A DNA stretch of 64,000 nt. It comes from Bacteroidota bacterium. GTDB lineage: Bacteria > Bacteroidota > Bacteroidia > CAIKAF01. Positions 62,292-64,000 of this stretch are shown in pieces. The position numbers and the translations under genes are program-made. The number at the start of each line of letters is the position of its first letter. Position 1 is the stretch's first letter. The stretch is from NCBI GenBank assembly GCA_016866335.1, contig VGMT01000005.1, forward strand, positions 49,962 through 113,961, read 5' to 3'. The notes beneath the pieces were generated by a model. The model searched no databases and was not told the DNA's origin. It saw nothing but the letters and a program-made list of their open reading frames with translations.

Positions 62292-63090
62292 ATTCTGTCT
62301 TCTGTTCTTCGGGGCTTGCTTTTGCCTGTTCCAGACTCTTAAAGCACAGCCCACAACGGGTATTATTCGCGCTCAGCCTAGCCAGGCCGAACGCAAGCAA
62401 AAGGTTTTTGTAACGGGTGGCCCCGAGGTTTCGGTAACCCTACCTACCACCTTCGGCGAACGCCCCCGCAGTTTTAGCGGCGATACCCTTTGGGATGTTT
62501 CGCCCATGCTTCGGTACCGGTTTGGCGCCGCCGTACGCATTGATTTTTCAAAAGTTTTTGCCTTGCAAACGGGGCTGTATTATCATTCCCGCCGTTTTCA
62601 GGTTAGCGTAGGCGCAGCAGGCGGCATTCAGCAATCCTTCGATTCCTTGTATTTTCAAGAAGGCATCAATTACATTGGTTACGAATTGCCCTTAATGGCT
62701 TTATTTTACGCCCAATTGGGCAGGCAAGCTTTTTTGAACAATGCCGTAGGCATCAGCGTTGATTTTTATCCCAGCAGCACCGAAAAGCTAAACACCAACA
62801 GCGAGTTCAAGATTTTCAATGGTCGAAACAGCTGGATAGTTCCAGCTTTGCGCGCTTGCGTGGGCATTGAGTGGCGCACCGAAAACAGCGGAGCTTTTTA
62901 CGTGGGCGGCACCTTTCAGCGGCCCATGTTTGCCCTAACCGACATGTTTATTGAAAGGCAAGAACCCACCGGTCCGATTGGTTTTCAAACCCAAGAAATC
63001 AACATTGGCGGGAGCTTTTTTAGCATCGATGTGCGCTACATTTTGCCTGCAGGCAAAGAGAATGCCTTTTTTGGCAAATCCACGCGCTAA
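62272..63090 (+). CDS. Outer-membrane beta-barrel family protein
   Basis: The 272-residue protein has a signal peptide (FCLLFFGACFCLFQTLKAQP). The mature part has alternating strands such as FALQTGLYYHSRRFQV, YIGYELPLMALFYAQLG, and the terminal strand FFSIDVRYILP, the pattern of an 8-10-stranded Bacteroidota porin/PorT-like barrel. The first 50 mature residues are polar. It starts inside the RidA gene. Function is not known. Copy 6 of the hairpin element starts 25 bases after the stop. Confidence 0.75.
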   Translation: MWAPKRKFCLLFFGACFCLFQTLKAQPTTGIIRAQPSQAERKQKVFVTGGPEVSVTLPTTFGERPRSFSGDTLWDVSPMLRYRFGAAVRIDFSKVFALQTGLYYHSRRFQVSVGAAGGIQQSFDSLYFQEGINYIGYELPLMALFYAQLGRQAFLNNAVGISVDFYPSSTEKLNTNSEFKIFNGRNSWIVPALRACVGIEWRTENSGAFYVGGTFQRPMFALTDMFIERQEPTGPIGFQTQEINIGGSFFSIDVRYILPAGKENAFFGKSTR

Positions 63091-63114
63091 TCCACTTTTT
63101 TGGCCAATTTTTAA

Positions 63115-63266
63115 GGGGGCGGCAGCCGGGCTTTCCGGGCTACTCCGCGGTTGCCGAAAGGCCGGCCCAGCTGGTTTGCGGGGGCTCCTAAGGTCGCCTC
63201 CGCACCTAGCGGGCCAGGCTTCGGCATCCTTGCGGGGTAGCCTCGTCAATCCCTGCCGCTGGCGGC
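63115..63266 (-). repeat. Dispersed intergenic hairpin element, copy 6
   Basis: The ends are GGGGGCGGCAGCCGGGC and GTCAATCCCTGCCGC. Arms GCCGAAAGGCCGGCCC and GGGCCAGGCTTCGGC pair. The tip is GGCTCCTAAGGTCGCC. The sequence is closest to copy 4. It faces copy 7 in the opposite orientation, 45 bases away. Confidence 0.82.
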
Positions 63267-63311
63267 CTGATTCCCTAGGCTTACCCATTTGGAAACATGC
63301 TCGGGTTTTAC

Positions 63312-63468
63312 ACCCCGCGGCAGGGATTGACGCGGCTAGCTTGGCAGGGGCAGGTTGGCTGGCCAAGGAGCTGCACAGGAGCGACCTTGGGAGCTACCTG
63401 TTCAGCCCTTTGGCCCCAATCCTGTACTGCCAACTAGCAAGGAAAGCCCGGCGGCCGCCCCAAAAAAC
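63312..63468 (+). repeat. Dispersed intergenic hairpin element, copy 7
   Basis: The left end is CCGCGGCAGGGATTGACG with GCTAG; the right end is CTAGCAAGGAAAGCCCGG with GCCGCCCCAAAAAACC. The arms TTGGCAG and CTGCCAA pair, as do GGCCAAGGAGCTG and CAGCCCTTTGGCC. The tip is GGAGCGACCTTGGGAGCTAC. Together with copy 6 it makes a 350-base inverted pair. Confidence 0.82.
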
Positions 63469-63771
63469 CAAATCATTGAGAATACACAAAACGTGAACAA
63501 CCTTATTTTAAATTGAATTTTAAGATAGAATCCAGCTTAAAATCAATTCCTTTTTTTGATTTTTTATGGATTTAACAGGCCTTTGCCTTTTCGCTTGCCT
63601 ATGCACCGCACCTGCAAACAATGGCAATTTTTCCCTGATGATAGATGAACTGCAATAAAACCAAATGTTAAACACGATTTAAGCCAATAAAAAGTTGGAA
63701 ATATCATTTTGGTTTTTTTAACTTTAACCCCTCTAATGGTGTTTCATTAGAAAAGTAAACAAAAACCATTT
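63469..63771. other. AT-rich leader before the adhesin gene
   Basis: About 300 bases without a gene. It is AT-rich with runs of T and A. ATATCATTTTGG (63698-63709) is the only near match to a promoter box, with an extra base. No known regulatory RNA was recognised. Confidence 0.45.
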
Positions 63772-64000
63772 ATGAAGAAAACATTTACTCAAATGAAAAG
63801 GGGTGCCATGATGCTCCTTTTAGGGTTTGGTTTGGTGAGCGGCCTATCTGCTCAGTGTCCTACCCCCGCAGCCTTAAGTTCGGCGGCTACCTGCGGTCAG
63901 GCGGCCACCCTTACGGCTTCTGGTTCAACGGGTCTGTACCGCTGGTACAATCAGCCCAGTGGCGGTTCGGTGCTTGGCACCGGCGCATCGTTTACCACTC
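63772..64000 (+). CDS. Secreted adhesin-like protein, 3' end outside window
   Basis: The 76 visible codons give a signal peptide (GAMMLLLGFGLVSGLSAQ, cleavage near residue 31) and the beginning of an Ig-like module: CPTPAALSSAATCGQAATLTA, then GLYRWYNQPSGGSVLGTGASF. This module is repeated many times in large surface proteins of Bacteroidota secreted by T9SS. The frame is open to the window end, so the gene is cut. ATG 63772 is the first start in frame. Confidence 0.8.
   Translation, partial: MKKTFTQMKRGAMMLLLGFGLVSGLSAQCPTPAALSSAATCGQAATLTASGSTGLYRWYNQPSGGSVLGTGASFTT

Noticed and set aside
62951..63496. 181-codon plus-strand frame across two hairpin elements
   Set aside because: Runs through the end of the barrel protein gene in another frame and both repeats; open by GC-rich composition only.

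Overview
The window looks like chromosomal DNA of a member of the Bacteroidota; the order cannot be fixed by eye. The pointers are: promoters of the TAnnTTTG type; an alternative complex III gene cluster (actABCDEF) running directly into cytochrome c oxidase genes; a secreted protein ending in a gliding-motility/type IX secretion type B C-terminal domain; Ser-Ser-Cys-type lipoprotein signals; and FkbM, GT61 and PIG-L genes in a surface polysaccharide locus. No rRNA, tRNA, transposase, integrase or CRISPR array was recognised.

Bases 1-26221 are a surface polysaccharide biosynthesis and export locus. It holds about ten glycosyltransferase genes (families GT2, GT4, GT61), one broken GT61 gene, a Wzt-like ABC ATPase without its permease, a PIG-L deacetylase and two methyltransferases. 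A GDP-L-fucose branch is present (manC on the minus strand, gmd and fcl on the plus strand), as is a glutamine-dependent asparagine synthetase-like amidotransferase. In the middle is an acetamidino-sugar module (HisH2, HisF2/WbuZ, WbpG-like), in which the HisH-type glutaminase is fused between two GT4 glycosyltransferase domains in one 1061-residue protein. Many genes are coupled by 1-8 base overlaps, mostly of the ATGA type. A 37-codon reading frame at 6733-6846 is coupled the same way on both sides.

Bases 26222-32400 carry unrelated housekeeping and accessory genes: a methyltransferase, a SprT-like metalloprotease, an antitoxin/Doc-toxin pair whose toxin has an in-frame TAG, a helix-hairpin-helix protein, an acyl-CoA dehydrogenase and an M23/LysM peptidase. 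Bases 32931-44702 are the respiratory operon actABCDEF-coxB-coxA, with a promoter in front and a strong terminator behind. Bases 45070-49845 hold five genes for exported proteins of unknown function, followed by a terminator. Bases 49910-56169 are a minus-strand block: two TPM-domain proteins and LemA, a beta-helix lipoprotein, a sigma-54-type activator and miaB. Bases 56679-63090 hold a large T9SS cargo protein, folC, a PD-(D/E)XK-like protein, a RidA protein and an outer-membrane barrel protein. A T9SS-type adhesin begins at 63772 and runs off the window.

Seven copies of an unnamed intergenic element of about 150 bp are scattered through the window, in both orientations. Each folds end to end into a long hairpin. 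The ends and the apical motif are conserved, while the arms differ in sequence between copies yet remain self-complementary. This element and the GT4-HisH-GT4 fusion are the two most unusual observations.
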